Counted from the stretch's first letter, positions 1 to 7,429 are shown. The stretch is DNA of 17,006 bases from JBBDWZ01 sp050732575 (GCA_050732575.1 JBOHRF010000090.1:1-17006); one strand, 5' to 3'. Notes: generated by a model not told the origin, from the letters alone. Numbers and translations: made by a program.

Positions 1-2
1 CG

Positions 3-86
3 CGCGGCGCGTGGAAGTCTCGACCGCCGCTCGGCATTGTCGATGTCAACGGCCGCACGGTGAGTGCCAGTGGAGCGCTGCCCTGA
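3..86 (+). CDS. C-terminal tail of an unidentified protein, partial
   Basis: An open frame enters the window and stops with TGA at 84-86. It would encode 27 residues, including GIVDVNGRTVSASGALP. Third codon positions are mostly G or C, as in the neighbouring genes, and the frame is the best of the three here. It is too short to assign a family. The next gene begins 62 nt later on the same strand. It could equally be non-coding, because another frame also stays open across part of this stretch. Confidence 0.35.
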   Translation, partial: RGAWKSRPPLGIVDVNGRTVSASGALP

Positions 87-148
87 CATGACTGGAAATC
101 CGCGCTCTGCCGCCAAACGGCATAATTTGTGCGTCGCGAACGGCGCCA

Positions 149-1375
149 ATGTTCTGTACCGCCGTGATCCGTTCCGCTGTACTGCTTTCGGCGTTCGCCT
201 TCGCGCCTGCCGCGTCGGGCCAACAGGTGCCGCAGTGCACGCAACCAACAGGCAGCGATCCCAACCGGGCGTTCCCCGTGTGCGCTGTGCGGCCGGTCAT
301 CACGCGGGGCCCGTATCTCTCCGCGCCCACGGATACATCTGCGACCATTACCTGGATGACCGATATTCCTTCGCACTCCAAAGTTCTGTATGGCGCGGGT
401 GGCTCGCTCGATAAGGAGCAGGTACCGGCCAGGGACGGGTTGACGCCGGTGGGTACACTTCACTCCGTTCGGCTCACCGGTTTGCAGCCCGGACACACCT
501 ACCACTACCGTGTGGTGTCGACGCCTGTGCTCGAGCTGAATACCTACTGGCCGAAGAAGGGGCAGGAGTTGCAAAGCGAGACATATACGTTCACCACGTT
601 CGACCGACGCAAGTCGACCACATCGTTTGTATCGATCTCGGACACACACGAAAGCAGCGCGCGCATTGACTCGATCGCACAGAAGATCGATTGGTCGAAG
701 ACCGAGTTCCTGGTGCACACCGGTGATGCGTTCAACGGCGTCACATCGGAAACGCAGGTCTGGGAGAGTTGGCTCTCGCCGCTGATCCGGGGCGGGCTCG
801 GACCCTCGAAGCCCCTGGTATTTGCCCGTGGCAATCATGACACGCGCGGTCCGTTTGCACGCGAGCTGGCTCGCTACGTGCCCATTGAAGAAGGACGGTT
901 CTACTACACGCGCGATGTGGGCCCCGTGCACCTGATCGTGATCGACACGGGCGAAGACAAACACGACAGCACGCAGGTCTATGCACGTCTCAATCGCATG
1001 GAAGAGTACCGGGCGCAGGAATTAGCCTGGCTCCGGCAGCACATCGGCAGCAGTTCTCGCCTCAGGGAAGCGCCCTTCCGCATCCTGGTAATGCATCAGC
1101 CGTATTGGGGCTGGCTGGGCAACGACAACACGGCGGCCCGGGCCGCATGGACGGCGGCCGCCAATCACGCGCGTGTCGACCTGGTGATTGCCGGCCATCG
1201 TCATCGATACTCGCTGACGCCCGCAGGCAGCGAGCAGGGCTACAATTATCCGATTCTCGTGGTCGGTCAAGGACAGGTTGCCCAGGTCGCTGTCAGTGCC
1301 AGTGAAATCCGCGTGACCGTGACCGGCAAGGATGGCCCGGTCGGCGCTCTGACCATACCACGGCCGCCCAGGTGA
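149..1375 (+). CDS. Secreted metallophosphoesterase with purple acid phosphatase-like N-terminal domain
   Basis: A 408-residue exported calcineurin-type phosphoesterase. Residues 1-24 form a signal peptide ending ASGQQ. Residues about 48-150 look like the fibronectin-III-like N-terminal domain of purple acid phosphatases (ITRGPYLSAP, SATITWMTD, GLQPGHTYHYRV). The catalytic domain has the full set of metal ligands in order: D165-T-H167, G192-D193, G228-N-H-D231, H316 in MHQP, and G349-H-R-H352. An intact dinuclear metal centre is therefore expected, acting on phosphate esters outside the cytoplasmic membrane. The substrate cannot be told. The only reasonable start is ATG 149, which gives a complete signal peptide. 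The stop overlaps the GTG start of the next gene (GTGA), so the two are probably cotranslated. Confidence 0.9.
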   Translation: MFCTAVIRSAVLLSAFAFAPAASGQQVPQCTQPTGSDPNRAFPVCAVRPVITRGPYLSAPTDTSATITWMTDIPSHSKVLYGAGGSLDKEQVPARDGLTPVGTLHSVRLTGLQPGHTYHYRVVSTPVLELNTYWPKKGQELQSETYTFTTFDRRKSTTSFVSISDTHESSARIDSIAQKIDWSKTEFLVHTGDAFNGVTSETQVWESWLSPLIRGGLGPSKPLVFARGNHDTRGPFARELARYVPIEEGRFYYTRDVGPVHLIVIDTGEDKHDSTQVYARLNRMEEYRAQELAWLRQHIGSSSRLREAPFRILVMHQPYWGWLGNDNTAARAAWTAAANHARVDLVIAGHRHRYSLTPAGSEQGYNYPILVVGQGQVAQVAVSASEIRVTVTGKDGPVGALTIPRPPR

Positions 1376-2433
1376 ATCCCCATACGCCTGACCGTGTGAT
1401 TCAGGCAGTCGACGCGCACGCGTGCGGCGAACCCGGCCGCGTCATCGTGGGTGGCGTACCCGATGTGCCAGGCCGCACGATGTACGAGAAGATGTGCCAT
1501 CTGCGCGATCACGCCGACCATCTGCGGCGGCGCATGTTGCGCGAGCCGCGCGGTTATCCCGCAGCCAACTGCAATCTGATCCTGCCGCCCACCCATCCGG
1601 ACGCCGATGCTGGCTTCGTCATCATGGAGCAGGTCGAATACCCCGGCATGTCCGGCACCAATACCCTGTGCGTCGTGACCGTCCTGCTGGAGACCGGCAT
1701 GGTGCCCATGATCGAGCCGGTAACCGAACTGACGCTGGAGACGCCGGCGGGCCTGATTCGCGTGCGTGCCGACTGCGCGGATGGCAAAGTGCAGCGCGTC
1801 ACGTTCCGCAACGTGCCGGCCTTCGCCGCGTACCTCGATCGCACCATCGACGTGCCCCACCTCGGTAGGGTCACGGTGGACGTCGGCTACGGCGGGATGT
1901 TCTACGTGATTGCCGATGCAGAGCCGTTTGGCTTGCGGCTCACACCCGACGAAGGCCGGGACATTGTCCGCATGGGCGAGATGATCAAGGCCGCCGCGCG
2001 CGAGCAGCTACCGGTCGTGCACCCCGAGCAGCCCGGCTTCCAGGGCATCTCGATCGCACAACTTTCCGGACCGCCGTCAGGACCTCATGCGGATCGACGG
2101 AACGCGGTCATCGTGTCTACCGGTCAGCTCGACTGGAGCAGGCCGTCGACCTGGACGGGCGCCATCGATCGTTCCCCTTGTGGCACCGGCACGTGCGCGA
2201 AGATGGCCGTGCTCCATGCCAAAGGGCAACTCGGTTTGCAGCAGGATTTCCGACACGAGGGCATCCTCGGCACCGTATTCAATGGCCGCTTGCTCGAGGA
2301 AACTCGCGTCGGTCAGCACACCGCCGTCGTACCGGCCTTGAGCGGCCAGGCGTGGATCACGGGAATGGCCAGCTACGTGCTCGATCCGTCCGATCCGTTT
2401 CCAGAAGGATTTACGGTCGGCGACATCTGGTGA
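1372..2433 (+). CDS. Proline racemase / hydroxyproline epimerase superfamily protein (Ser/Cys active site)
   Basis: A 353-residue cytoplasmic enzyme of the proline racemase superfamily, close to the usual full length. The two catalytic loops are MSGTNT (93-98) and DRSPCGTGT (266-274). Classical racemases carry MCGH in the first loop, so here the first acid/base Cys is Ser94 and the His is Thr96, while Cys270 is kept. In this family Cys/Cys pairs mark proline racemases and 4-hydroxyproline epimerases, and a Thr at the second position marks trans-3-hydroxyproline dehydratases. A Ser/Cys pair points to a hydroxyproline epimerase or related activity, but the substrate is not certain. The C-terminus (AWITGMASYVLDPSDPFPEG) is typical. 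The start is GTG 1372, overlapping the phosphoesterase stop by 4 nt. No other hydroxyproline catabolic gene is nearby. Confidence 0.88.
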   Translation: MNPHTPDRVIQAVDAHACGEPGRVIVGGVPDVPGRTMYEKMCHLRDHADHLRRRMLREPRGYPAANCNLILPPTHPDADAGFVIMEQVEYPGMSGTNTLCVVTVLLETGMVPMIEPVTELTLETPAGLIRVRADCADGKVQRVTFRNVPAFAAYLDRTIDVPHLGRVTVDVGYGGMFYVIADAEPFGLRLTPDEGRDIVRMGEMIKAAAREQLPVVHPEQPGFQGISIAQLSGPPSGPHADRRNAVIVSTGQLDWSRPSTWTGAIDRSPCGTGTCAKMAVLHAKGQLGLQQDFRHEGILGTVFNGRLLEETRVGQHTAVVPALSGQAWITGMASYVLDPSDPFPEGFTVGDIW

Positions 2434-2485
2434 GTCGGTGACACATGCTCCCCACCACACCGCAACAACAGTCGGTACCCGAACA

Positions 2486-2848
2486 TTACGCCCGCTCCGG
2501 TATCAAACCACGGGCGCGGCCCAGCCGCACCAGCTGCGTCAGGCGATGCAGCTCGGCACGCGCTACGGCAATACCCAACGGTGTGATGCGATAATACCGG
2601 CGCCGTTCGTCATCGTAGATGCGCGCCGGGCGCACGCGCGGCTCCGTGATCAACCCCTGCTCCAGCATGCGCTGGATGGAGCGGTACAACGTCCCCGCGC
2701 TCAGACGCAGCTCACCCTCCGTGCGTTCCTCCACATCCTGGATGATGGCGTAGCCGTGCCGATCCTCTTCGGCCAGCGACATCAGGATGTGCAGCGTGGC
2801 GGGCGGCAGTGGCAACAGCTCTGCGATTTCGTCTCGATTGGTGGTCAT
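2486..2848 (-). CDS. PadR family transcriptional regulator
   Basis: A 120-residue winged-helix regulator. The N-terminus (LPLPPATLHILMSLAEEDRH then GYAIIQDVEERTEGELRLSAGTLYRSIQRMLEQGLI) is the standard PadR domain: HTH followed by wing, with RRRYYRITPLG in the wing strand. It is a short PadR with only a brief C-terminal dimerisation helix. The start at 2848 has no Shine-Dalgarno. A consensus -10 ends 5 nt before the ATG, so the mRNA is probably leaderless. An inverted repeat over this promoter suggests autorepression. PadR genes are often next to the transporter they control; here the neighbours are an FKBP gene on the same strand and a convergent racemase gene, so the target is unknown. Confidence 0.93.
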   Translation of the reverse strand: MTTNRDEIAELLPLPPATLHILMSLAEEDRHGYAIIQDVEERTEGELRLSAGTLYRSIQRMLEQGLITEPRVRPARIYDDERRRYYRITPLGIAVARAELHRLTQLVRLGRARGLIPERA

Positions 2849-2853
2849 GCGCC

Positions 2854-2881
2854 ATTATAGCCACTGTGGATATACTGTCAA
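2854..2881 (-). promoter_or_regulatory. Sigma-70-type promoter of the padR-like gene
   Basis: Read on the minus strand, a perfect TTGACA (2881-2876) and a perfect TATAAT (2859-2854) are separated by 16 bp. The -10 box ends 5 nt upstream of the ATG at 2848, which puts the predicted transcription start at or within 2 nt of that ATG. This supports leaderless translation of the PadR mRNA. No other stretch that I examined matches both hexamers exactly. Confidence 0.85.
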
Positions 2882-2890
2882 TGGCTATAA
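2855..2890. promoter_or_regulatory. Inverted-repeat operator candidate overlapping the padR promoter
   Basis: TTATAGCCA (2855-2863) and its exact reverse complement TGGCTATAA (2882-2890) are separated by 18 bp. One arm covers five of six bases of the -10 box and the other abuts the -35 box, so a bound dimer would occlude the promoter. PadR proteins commonly repress their own genes by binding AT-rich dyads, so this is the likely operator. I found no second copy of the half-site in the window. Confidence 0.65.
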
Positions 2891-2953
2891 GGGCGCGGAA
2901 ACCCGCGCCGGGCACTGCGTGGGCGCCGCTGCGCCGTGGCCGGCCGTCGGGGC

Positions 2954-3265
2954 TTACTTCTTCGCGGTGATGGAGCGCAGCTCGATGCGGGATACCAGGG
3001 TGGCGTGGGGTGGGATGGCGCCGTTGCCGGCGCCGTCGGCGCCGTAGCCAAGGTGAGGAGGGATGACGAGCAGACGACGGCCACCGGAACGCATACCGAT
3101 CAGACCTTCATCCCAGCCGCGGATCACCAGGCCGGCGCCCAGGTTGGGGATGTCCACGGGTTCTCTGCCCGCGCCCGAATGGAACGCCCGCCCGTCGTGC
3201 AGCCAACCGCTGTAAATCACGCTTAGCGAAGCGCCTTTGCGGGCGGGAGCCCCGCTGCCTGGCAC
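2954..3265 (-). CDS. FKBP-type peptidyl-prolyl cis-trans isomerase (domain-only frame; gene appears frameshifted)
   Basis: This frame encodes a nearly complete FKBP domain: VIYSGWLHDGRAFHSG (16-31), VIRGWDEGLIGM (47-58), GYG and IPPHATLVSRIEL near the end. These match the FKBP12 core, including the active-site Trp and the IPPHATL strand. It catalyses proline isomerisation. The frame would begin at a GTG that reads as the Val of DEVPGSG, inside the conserved lead-in LYFLDEVPGSG, so 3265 is unlikely to be the original start. The missing lipoprotein signal lies just upstream in another frame (3267-3440). Without it, this product would be a cytoplasmic stand-alone domain. Confidence 0.85.
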   Translation of the reverse strand: MPGSGAPARKGASLSVIYSGWLHDGRAFHSGAGREPVDIPNLGAGLVIRGWDEGLIGMRSGGRRLLVIPPHLGYGADGAGNGAIPPHATLVSRIELRSITAKK

Positions 3266-3266
3266 T

Positions 3267-3440
3267 TCATCCAGAAAGTAGAGGCCCGCTGTTGGTACGC
3301 GTCATTTCGGCCGGGCGCACACCGAGCTCGGGTGCGAAGATGAGCTCTCGCGGGTCTGCGGGCGGTCTCATACTGCTGCACGCGGCAAGAAACAGCAAAG
3401 CAGCCGGGATGAGCGAGGCGAAGCGGTTGTAGGGGCGCGT
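3267..3440 (-). pseudogene. Frameshifted 5' part of the FKBP lipoprotein gene
   Basis: In the frame one base off from the FKBP domain, the minus strand reads RPYNRFASLIPAALLFLAAC, a lipoprotein signal with lipobox LAAC. Then come PADPRELIFAPELGV and AEMTRTNSG, and the frame runs into PLLSG and a stop. Restoring one base around 3284-3287 (plus-strand GCCC run) joins TNSG to LYFLDEVPGSG, the usual linker of FKBP lipoproteins. The N-terminus also lacks a clear start: the codon expected to be ATG is ACG at 3440, and the nearest in-frame alternative is TTG 3488. It is either a sequencing/assembly indel or a decaying gene. Confidence 0.7.
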
Positions 3441-3556
3441 ATACTTGCCAGTACGCCTGAAGGAAGGCAGCCCGGGAACGCGGGGCAAGCTCGCGCCCGG
3501 CGAGAGCGGTCGCAAGTGTGCAATGGGCCTCGCGCCGCCTCTCCAGAGTGGCCATG

Positions 3557-3580
3557 TTGTACGGGTGCTGACCTGTACAA
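3557..3580. promoter_or_regulatory. Short dyad over the promoter region of the DinB-fold gene
   Basis: TTGTAC (3557-3562) and GTACAA (3575-3580) are perfect 6-bp arms with a 12-bp spacer. The right arm overlaps TACAAT (3576-3581), a good -10 candidate 17 nt before ATG 3599. No strong -35 sits at the right distance. It could be an operator, but a 6-bp dyad could also occur by chance. Confidence 0.35.
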
Positions 3581-3598
3581 TCTGCGGAGCGCATGCGT

Positions 3599-4087
3599 AT
3601 GAGTATTGCCGAAACTTGGCTACCCGAATTCGATCAGGAGATGGCGACCACGCGCAGGCTGCTGGAGCGCGTGCCCAGCGAGAAGGCACAATGGAAGCCG
3701 CATGCCAAGTCGTTTGCCCTTGGGCATCTGGCACAACTGGTGTCGTGGATGCCGGGCTGGATCACGAACGCGCTTCGGGAAACGGAGTTGAATCTGGCCA
3801 GTGCGGGCGGCTACAGCTTCGAGACCACGGAAGCGCTGGTGGCCGGGTTCGACCAGAATGTACGTGACTCACGCACGGCCCTGGCGTCATCAAAAGACGC
3901 GGACTATGCTGTGATCTGGTCACTGAAGCGTGGGGACCAGGTGCTGTTCAGTGCACCCCGGGCGAGGGTCGTGCGCCAGCACATCAATCACCTCATCCAC
4001 CATCGAGGGCAGCTCACCGTATATCTGCGCCTGGTCGACGTGCCCTTGCCATCGATCTACGGTCCCACGGCCGATGAAAAATGGTGA
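3599..4087 (+). CDS. DinB-fold (DfsB/YfiT-like) four-helix protein
   Basis: A 162-residue four-helix-bundle protein of the DinB/YfiT superfamily. The predicted metal triad is H43 (FALGHLAQLV) with H131 and H135 in NHLIHHRGQL, followed by the typical VYLRLVDVPLPSIYGPTADE tail. Members bind a divalent metal. Some are thiol transferases and many have unknown substrates. Despite the name this family is unrelated to DNA polymerase IV. ATG 3599 is preferred over ATG 3593 because GGAG (3586-3589) is 9 nt from the former and only 3 nt from the latter. A 58-nt gap separates it from the exported protein downstream. Confidence 0.88.
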   Translation: MSIAETWLPEFDQEMATTRRLLERVPSEKAQWKPHAKSFALGHLAQLVSWMPGWITNALRETELNLASAGGYSFETTEALVAGFDQNVRDSRTALASSKDADYAVIWSLKRGDQVLFSAPRARVVRQHINHLIHHRGQLTVYLRLVDVPLPSIYGPTADEKW

Positions 4088-4145
4088 GGTTATACAACTT
4101 ACACTCTTTCCCTTACTCTTTTCCGGACTTTCCGAGGAGGTCCCG

Positions 4146-4769
4146 ATGATTCGTCGATTCAGCCTGGCCGTGCTGGCAGTGCTGGTGGCCGCGCCACTGG
4201 CAGCGCAATCGCCGCAGGGGTGGAAGGTGCGTGCCGATCGCAGCGCATCGGCAACGGACCCGGACGCAGCGGGAGAAATCAAGTTCGCGTCCATGGGTAA
4301 CGGCTTCCATGCCACGAATCCGCAGGCCGCGGTATACTGGAATCCGTCCAATACGGCTACCGGCACGTACACGGTGAAGGCGAACTTCACGCTGACCAAG
4401 CCCAGCGATCACACGAACTACTACGGGTTGGTGTTTGGCGGCGCCGATCTGGATGCGGCGGGCCAGAACTACCTGTACTTCATGATCGCACAGGATGGCT
4501 CATGGTTGGTGAAACATCGCGCGGGTGATGCCACCCACAACGTGTCGAGCAAAACAGCGAACGATGCGGTGAAGAAGCCCGATGCCAGCGGCAAATCCAC
4601 GAACGCGCTGGAAGTCCGGGTGTTGGCCGAAAAGATCGACTTCGTGGTCAATGGCACGGTGGTCCACTCGGCGCCCAAGCAGGGCATGGCGGCGCGCACG
4701 GATGGCATCTACGGCATTCGCGTAAACCACCGTCTCGACGTGCACGTGGACGGATTCACCAAGTCGTAG
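4146..4769 (+). CDS. Exported beta-sandwich (concanavalin/DUF1080-like) protein
   Basis: A 207-residue protein with a clear signal peptide (MIRRFSLAVLAVLVAAPLAA, cleavage near residue 20). The rest is beta-rich: YTVKANFTL, YYGLVFGGADL, YLYFMIAQDGSWLVKHRAGD, ALEVRVLAEKIDFVVNGTVV and YGIRVNHRLDVHVDGF. This strand pattern resembles the laminin-G/concanavalin-type jelly roll of DUF1080-like and family-16-like proteins. No catalytic residues can be named, so a carbohydrate-binding role is only a guess. The start at 4146 is fixed by a strong GAGGAGG 5-6 nt upstream. The frame is open further left, but that stretch has no signal peptide. The 3' end overlaps the convergent gene's 3' end by 14 nt. Confidence 0.8.
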   Translation: MIRRFSLAVLAVLVAAPLAAQSPQGWKVRADRSASATDPDAAGEIKFASMGNGFHATNPQAAVYWNPSNTATGTYTVKANFTLTKPSDHTNYYGLVFGGADLDAAGQNYLYFMIAQDGSWLVKHRAGDATHNVSSKTANDAVKKPDASGKSTNALEVRVLAEKIDFVVNGTVVHSAPKQGMAARTDGIYGIRVNHRLDVHVDGFTKS

Positions 4770-7221
4770 CCGTTAGATCCAGGCGATAGGCGGTAACCAG
4801 TTCCGCGCCGGGCGGCTGAAAATCGTACGCGGGTGCGCGCACGAAGCCTATGCGTTCGTACAACTGAATCGCCACCCGCATACTGGCCGAAGTATGCAAG
4901 CCGAGCTGTAGCGCTCCAGCCCGGCGAGCGCGACGCGCACACTCACGCACCAGGGCAGCGCCGACGCCCTGGCCGCGTGCGGTGTGCGCCACAGCCAGCA
5001 GCCGCAGTTCCGGGCAGCTCCCCTGCGCCACCGCGCCTGCGTACGCGTCCGCCTGGGCCGAGTACAACATCACGCTCCCCACCAACGTTGGGCCGCGTAG
5101 CGCGACCATGCGCTCCACGGGCTCGGTCGTGTCCAATGACTGGTCAACGGCATGCGCCAGAGCGGCCCACGCGGAAGGTGTCATGACTTCCTCGTACTCC
5201 GCGTACGCGGTCGTGGTGAGCTGACGGATAGCAGCCCGCTCGCCGTTGCGCGCGTCCCGGATATGGATCTGGTTTGCCAGATTCATGGCGAATTCCGCAA
5301 AGAAGTCCAGTGCCTGGGGATCACTCAAGGAAGCAGCATTGACCACGCGCTCGGGCGGTTCCCCGGTCAGGATGCGCTTGATGGGCACTTCCACCTTCTT
5401 GCCACTCAGTGTGCGGGGCAGCGCGTCCACGCGAATGATGTCGTCAGGCACGTGTCGCGGTGTGAAGTTGGAGCGGATCTGCTGGCGAATCCGCTCGCGC
5501 AATGGTTCGTCCAGTTCTCTGCTCTCGCGCAATACTACGAACAGTGGCATGTAGTACTGGCCGCCCGTTCGCTCCAGTCCGATCACCAGGCTGTCCACTA
5601 CCTCGGGCAGCGCTTCGACGGCACGATAGATTTCGCTCGTGCCAATGCGCACGCCCTGTCGGTTCAGTGTCGAGTCGGAGCGACCATAGATGACGGCGCC
5701 GCCCTGTTTCGTGAAGCGGACCCAATCGCCGTGCCGCCAGACACCCGGATACATCTCGAAATAACTTTCGCGATATCGAGCGTCCCCGGGATCGTTCCAG
5801 AAGAAGAGCGGCATGGATGGCATGGGTTGCGTAATGACCAACTCGCCAACTTCACCCACAACCGGGCGGCCCGCCGCATCGAAGGCACAGGCACTGACTC
5901 CCAGTTGCGGACCCTGCATCTCGCCCTCGCGCACGGGCTGGAACGGGCAGGCACCCACAAACGACGAGCAGACATCGGTGCCGCCACTGGTAGGCGCCAG
6001 CCATACATCACGCTTGACTGCATCATAGATCCAGGGGAACGCGTCCGGTGGCAGGGGTGACCCGGTGGAGCCCACAGCGCGCAGGTCACGAAGATCGAAA
6101 TGGTCTGCCGGGCGCAGACCCGCTTTCATGCAGGTGGTGAAATAGCCGGCACTGCCACCGAAGCGCGTGATGCGTGCATCCTGCGCCAACTGCCAGAGCA
6201 CATTCAGATGGGGAAAAGCGGGACTGCCATCGTAGAGCACCACGGTGCAACCCACCAGCAATCCACCGATCAGCAGATTCCACATCATCCAGCCCGTGGT
6301 GGTGAACCAGAAGAAGCGGTCCTCCGGGCGCATGTCGTTCTGTAACGCGAGTGCTTTCAAGTGTTCGAGCAGAATGCCGCCGTGCCCGTGCACGATCGCC
6401 TTGGGCAACCCGGTCGTGCCGGAGGAATAGAGCACCCACAGCGGATGCTCGAAGGGCAACGGCTCGAACGTCAACTCTTCCTGGCGTTCGACCAGGTCCG
6501 GCCAGGCGCGGGCACCCTCCAATCGTGTGCTGCTATCGAGGTACGGCACCAGTACCGTGTGCTGTAGTGAAGGCAATTCCTGCCGAAGTCGCGTGATGAC
6601 GCCGCGCCGATCCAACCGTTGACCGCCGTACGAATAACCATCCACAGCGAACAGCACGCGCGGTTCGATCTGCTGGAACCGCTCGATGACACCCTGCGCG
6701 CCGAAGTCAGGCGAGCAGCTCGACCAAACCGCACCTATACTCGCGCAGGCCAGTAGGCCGATCACGGCCTCGGGAATATTGGGCAGGTAGGCGGCAACGC
6801 GATCACCCGGCCGCACGCCCATCGCGCGCAGCGAAGCGCTCAGCGCGCCCACCCGGCGGTGCAGTTCGTCCCACGCGATGGCTTGCAGCGGACGCAACTC
6901 GGACGAAAAGAGCAGCGCGGGCCGCTGGTTGGTCTGGTTGCGAAAGACGTGTTGCGCGTAATTCAGGCGCGCACCCGGAAACCAGTGTGTGCCGGGTATT
7001 TGCCGGCCTGTCAGTACGGCCTCATAGGGTTGCGAGGACTTCACCTGGAAGAAGTCCCATAGCGAAGCCCAGAACTCATCCGGCGCCGCGCAAGACCATG
7101 CCCAGGCGTCGCGATAGGTGGAAAAATGCAGGCCGCGCCCGCGCTCCAGCCCGGCCAGATAGCGCGCAAAGTTGGACCTGCGGTTGAAGTCAGCCGACGG
7201 CTGCCACAACACGCGCGCCAT
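4756..7221 (-). CDS. Acetoacetyl-CoA synthetase fused to a C-terminal GNAT acetyltransferase
   Basis: An 821-residue fusion. Residues 1-645 are a full-length AMP-forming acetoacetyl-CoA synthetase (acetoacetate + ATP + CoA to acetoacetyl-CoA + AMP + PPi). Visible motifs are the P-loop SSGTTGLPKA (266-275), TSGGTD (411-416), HGDW (497-500), YGRSDSTLNRQGVR (512-525) and the catalytic Lys608 in RTLSGKK. The synthetase ends with the usual DFFAEFA and runs without a stop into a GNAT domain (646-821), whose acetyl-CoA site is ARGQGVGAAL (748-757), followed by YERIGF. The usual synthetase alone is about 650 residues. ATG 7221 is chosen because GAGGTGGAG lies just upstream and MARVLWQPS is a normal family N-terminus; an in-frame TTG at 7245 with its own GGAG is the alternative. 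An internal ATG at 5286, with a weak RBS, could also give a free GNAT. Confidence 0.9.
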   Translation of the reverse strand: MARVLWQPSADFNRRSNFARYLAGLERGRGLHFSTYRDAWAWSCAAPDEFWASLWDFFQVKSSQPYEAVLTGRQIPGTHWFPGARLNYAQHVFRNQTNQRPALLFSSELRPLQAIAWDELHRRVGALSASLRAMGVRPGDRVAAYLPNIPEAVIGLLACASIGAVWSSCSPDFGAQGVIERFQQIEPRVLFAVDGYSYGGQRLDRRGVITRLRQELPSLQHTVLVPYLDSSTRLEGARAWPDLVERQEELTFEPLPFEHPLWVLYSSGTTGLPKAIVHGHGGILLEHLKALALQNDMRPEDRFFWFTTTGWMMWNLLIGGLLVGCTVVLYDGSPAFPHLNVLWQLAQDARITRFGGSAGYFTTCMKAGLRPADHFDLRDLRAVGSTGSPLPPDAFPWIYDAVKRDVWLAPTSGGTDVCSSFVGACPFQPVREGEMQGPQLGVSACAFDAAGRPVVGEVGELVITQPMPSMPLFFWNDPGDARYRESYFEMYPGVWRHGDWVRFTKQGGAVIYGRSDSTLNRQGVRIGTSEIYRAVEALPEVVDSLVIGLERTGGQYYMPLFVVLRESRELDEPLRERIRQQIRSNFTPRHVPDDIIRVDALPRTLSGKKVEVPIKRILTGEPPERVVNAASLSDPQALDFFAEFAMNLANQIHIRDARNGERAAIRQLTTTAYAEYEEVMTPSAWAALAHAVDQSLDTTEPVERMVALRGPTLVGSVMLYSAQADAYAGAVAQGSCPELRLLAVAHTARGQGVGAALVRECARRARRAGALQLGLHTSASMRVAIQLYERIGFVRAPAYDFQPPGAELVTAYRLDLTATTW

Positions 7222-7429
7222 CCCCAGCTCCACCTCACTCGCCAAATCGACATCTCCCTCGGCCCATGCAACATTGGTGGCCCGCCATTCGAGTGGTAAA
7301 ATTACCCACGCAAAACCGGGTGCTTCACGCGCTGGGCGCGTTCACCGCCCGGCTGTCAGAGGATGCAACGTAACCGGTCCGTTTGGCGCCTATCAAATAG
7401 GTTGACCTCTACTCATCACAGGATGCACC
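7222..7429. other. Divergent intergenic region between synthetase-GNAT and alkC-like genes
   Basis: These 208 nt hold the start regions of two divergent genes. I see no coding frame and no good paired -35/-10 hexamers. AGGATGCA occurs twice (about 7360 and 7420), the second copy supplying the AGGA ribosome binding site of the GTG at 7430. TATCAA at about 7391 is a weak -10 candidate for the + gene. Confidence 0.4.

Noticed and set aside
1288..1304. Shared CAGTGCCAGTGAAA words at about 1293 and 10230
   Set aside because: Both encode the ordinary residues SASE inside unrelated genes. Two short matches in 17 kb do not support a repeat family.
1267..1860. A 197-codon minus-strand frame over the racemase gene start
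   Set aside because: It is antisense to two convincing genes, His/Arg/Gly-rich in composition, and without motifs.
5152..6060. A 302-codon + strand frame inside the synthetase-GNAT gene
   Set aside because: It lies opposite strongly conserved synthetase motifs and shows no domain of its own.
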